From Methylococcaceae bacterium (GTDB taxonomy: Bacteria > Pseudomonadota > Gammaproteobacteria > Methylococcales > Methylomonadaceae), in NCBI GenBank assembly GCA_947506075.1, contig CANNNN010000139.1, positions 1 to 6,733 of the forward strand: a DNA stretch of 6,733 bases, read 5' to 3'. The position numbers were made by a program, and so were the translations under genes. Positions within the stretch are counted from its first letter, which is position 1, and the number at the start of each line of letters is the position of its first letter. The notes beneath the pieces were generated by a model. The model saw only the letters and a list, made by a program, of their open reading frames with translations. It was not told where the DNA came from and did not search any database. Shown piece after piece: positions 6,351 through 6,733 of the stretch.

Positions 6351-6733
6351 ATGAAAAAAAACAACCACTTATTAAGGCGAGGCATACTGACAGCGCTGGT
6401 CGCTTTAAGTGCGCCTGTTAGCGCCCTGGAAAAACCACAGACGATGGAAGATATGTGGAAAATAATCCAAGCGCAGCAAAAGCAAATCGATGACATGAAG
6501 TCAGGGATGCAGGCTGCCGCCCCCGCTAAAGCTTCGGGTGGTGGCGACGTAAAGACTTTAGAGCGCAAAACCGATGTGCTGACCCAGGAAGTTGAAAAAT
6601 TACGCACCAATCTGACCATACCTGATGAAGTGCAGTATAAAAGCGCTTACGGTTTGGGTCCTGCCGCATCCAAGGTCTATCAGGTAGGTAAAGGCCTGTC
6701 GATAGGCGGTTATGGAGAGGCTAATTATCAGGC
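6351..6733 (+). CDS. Putative outer-membrane beta-barrel protein (porin), N-terminal part only
   Basis: The reading frame stays open from the ATG to the right edge (127 full codons), so the 3' end is missing. Residues 1-25 form a Sec signal peptide: a basic start (MKKNNHLLRR), a hydrophobic core (GILTALVALSAP), and likely cleavage after VSA. A predicted periplasmic coiled coil follows (about 32-52, MEDMWKIIQAQQKQIDDMK), then an Ala/Gly linker (54-65) and a second coiled coil (67-87, KTLERKTDVLTQEVEKLR). After IPDEVQYKSAYGLGPAASK comes GLSIGGYGEANYQ, which resembles the first strand of an outer-membrane barrel. Short N-terminal coiled coils before a barrel are typical of trimeric or cell-wall-anchored porins. 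Ribosome binding site GAGAG (6337-6341) is 9 nt upstream of the ATG. Outer-membrane location is well supported. The substrate cannot be told from this part. Confidence 0.8.
   Translation, partial: MKKNNHLLRRGILTALVALSAPVSALEKPQTMEDMWKIIQAQQKQIDDMKSGMQAAAPAKASGGGDVKTLERKTDVLTQEVEKLRTNLTIPDEVQYKSAYGLGPAASKVYQVGKGLSIGGYGEANYQ

Noticed and set aside
6305..6619. A 104-codon minus-strand frame opposite the outer-membrane gene
   Set aside because: The plus-strand frame has a ribosome binding site, signal peptide and barrel start. The minus frame has none of these and overlaps the promoter.

Overview
The window looks like chromosomal DNA of a gammaproteobacterium. UbiK, ComM and Rep all read as close relatives of their enterobacterial counterparts, and the tRNA gene encodes its own 3' CCA. 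The dispersed palindromes and the style of the outer-membrane protein at the right edge remind me of methanotrophs (Methylococcales). That narrower placement is an impression from memory, not something the sequence proves.

Layout, left to right. Positions 1-205 are an AT-rich leader with no supportable gene. Positions 206-1873 (+) encode a REC-PAS-PAS-HisKA sensor kinase. It loses the family sequence just after the N-box and has no remaining ATP-binding domain, so it is probably a gene remnant. Its broken end lies 42 bp from the 3' end of a tRNA-Arg(CCG) gene on the opposite strand (1916-1992), the usual position of a genomic-island junction. From the tRNA rightward the minus strand carries a housekeeping block, in transcription order: ubiK (ubiquinone biosynthesis accessory factor), comM/yifB (AAA+ branch-migration helicase), rep (replication-restart and fork-clearing helicase), then tRNA-Arg. 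ubiK and comM are 19 nt apart and probably co-transcribed. comM and rep are separated by 82 nt filled mostly by two tandem palindromes. A related palindrome sits in frame inside rep.

Positions 5918-6350 are a divergent intergenic region. It holds a possible 53-codon small ORF (minus strand) and, on the plus strand, a recognisable sigma70-type promoter with two inverted repeats whose centres are 31 bp apart. This promoter drives the last gene, a secreted coiled-coil/beta-barrel outer-membrane protein (putative porin) that runs off the right edge.

Functionally, ComM and Rep both act on DNA branches and forks, while UbiK belongs to respiratory quinone synthesis. Their adjacency looks like ordinary gene order rather than a dedicated pathway. 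I found no convincing novel multi-gene system. The most interesting signals are the palindrome captured inside rep, the truncated kinase abutting the tRNA, and the dyad-flanked porin promoter.
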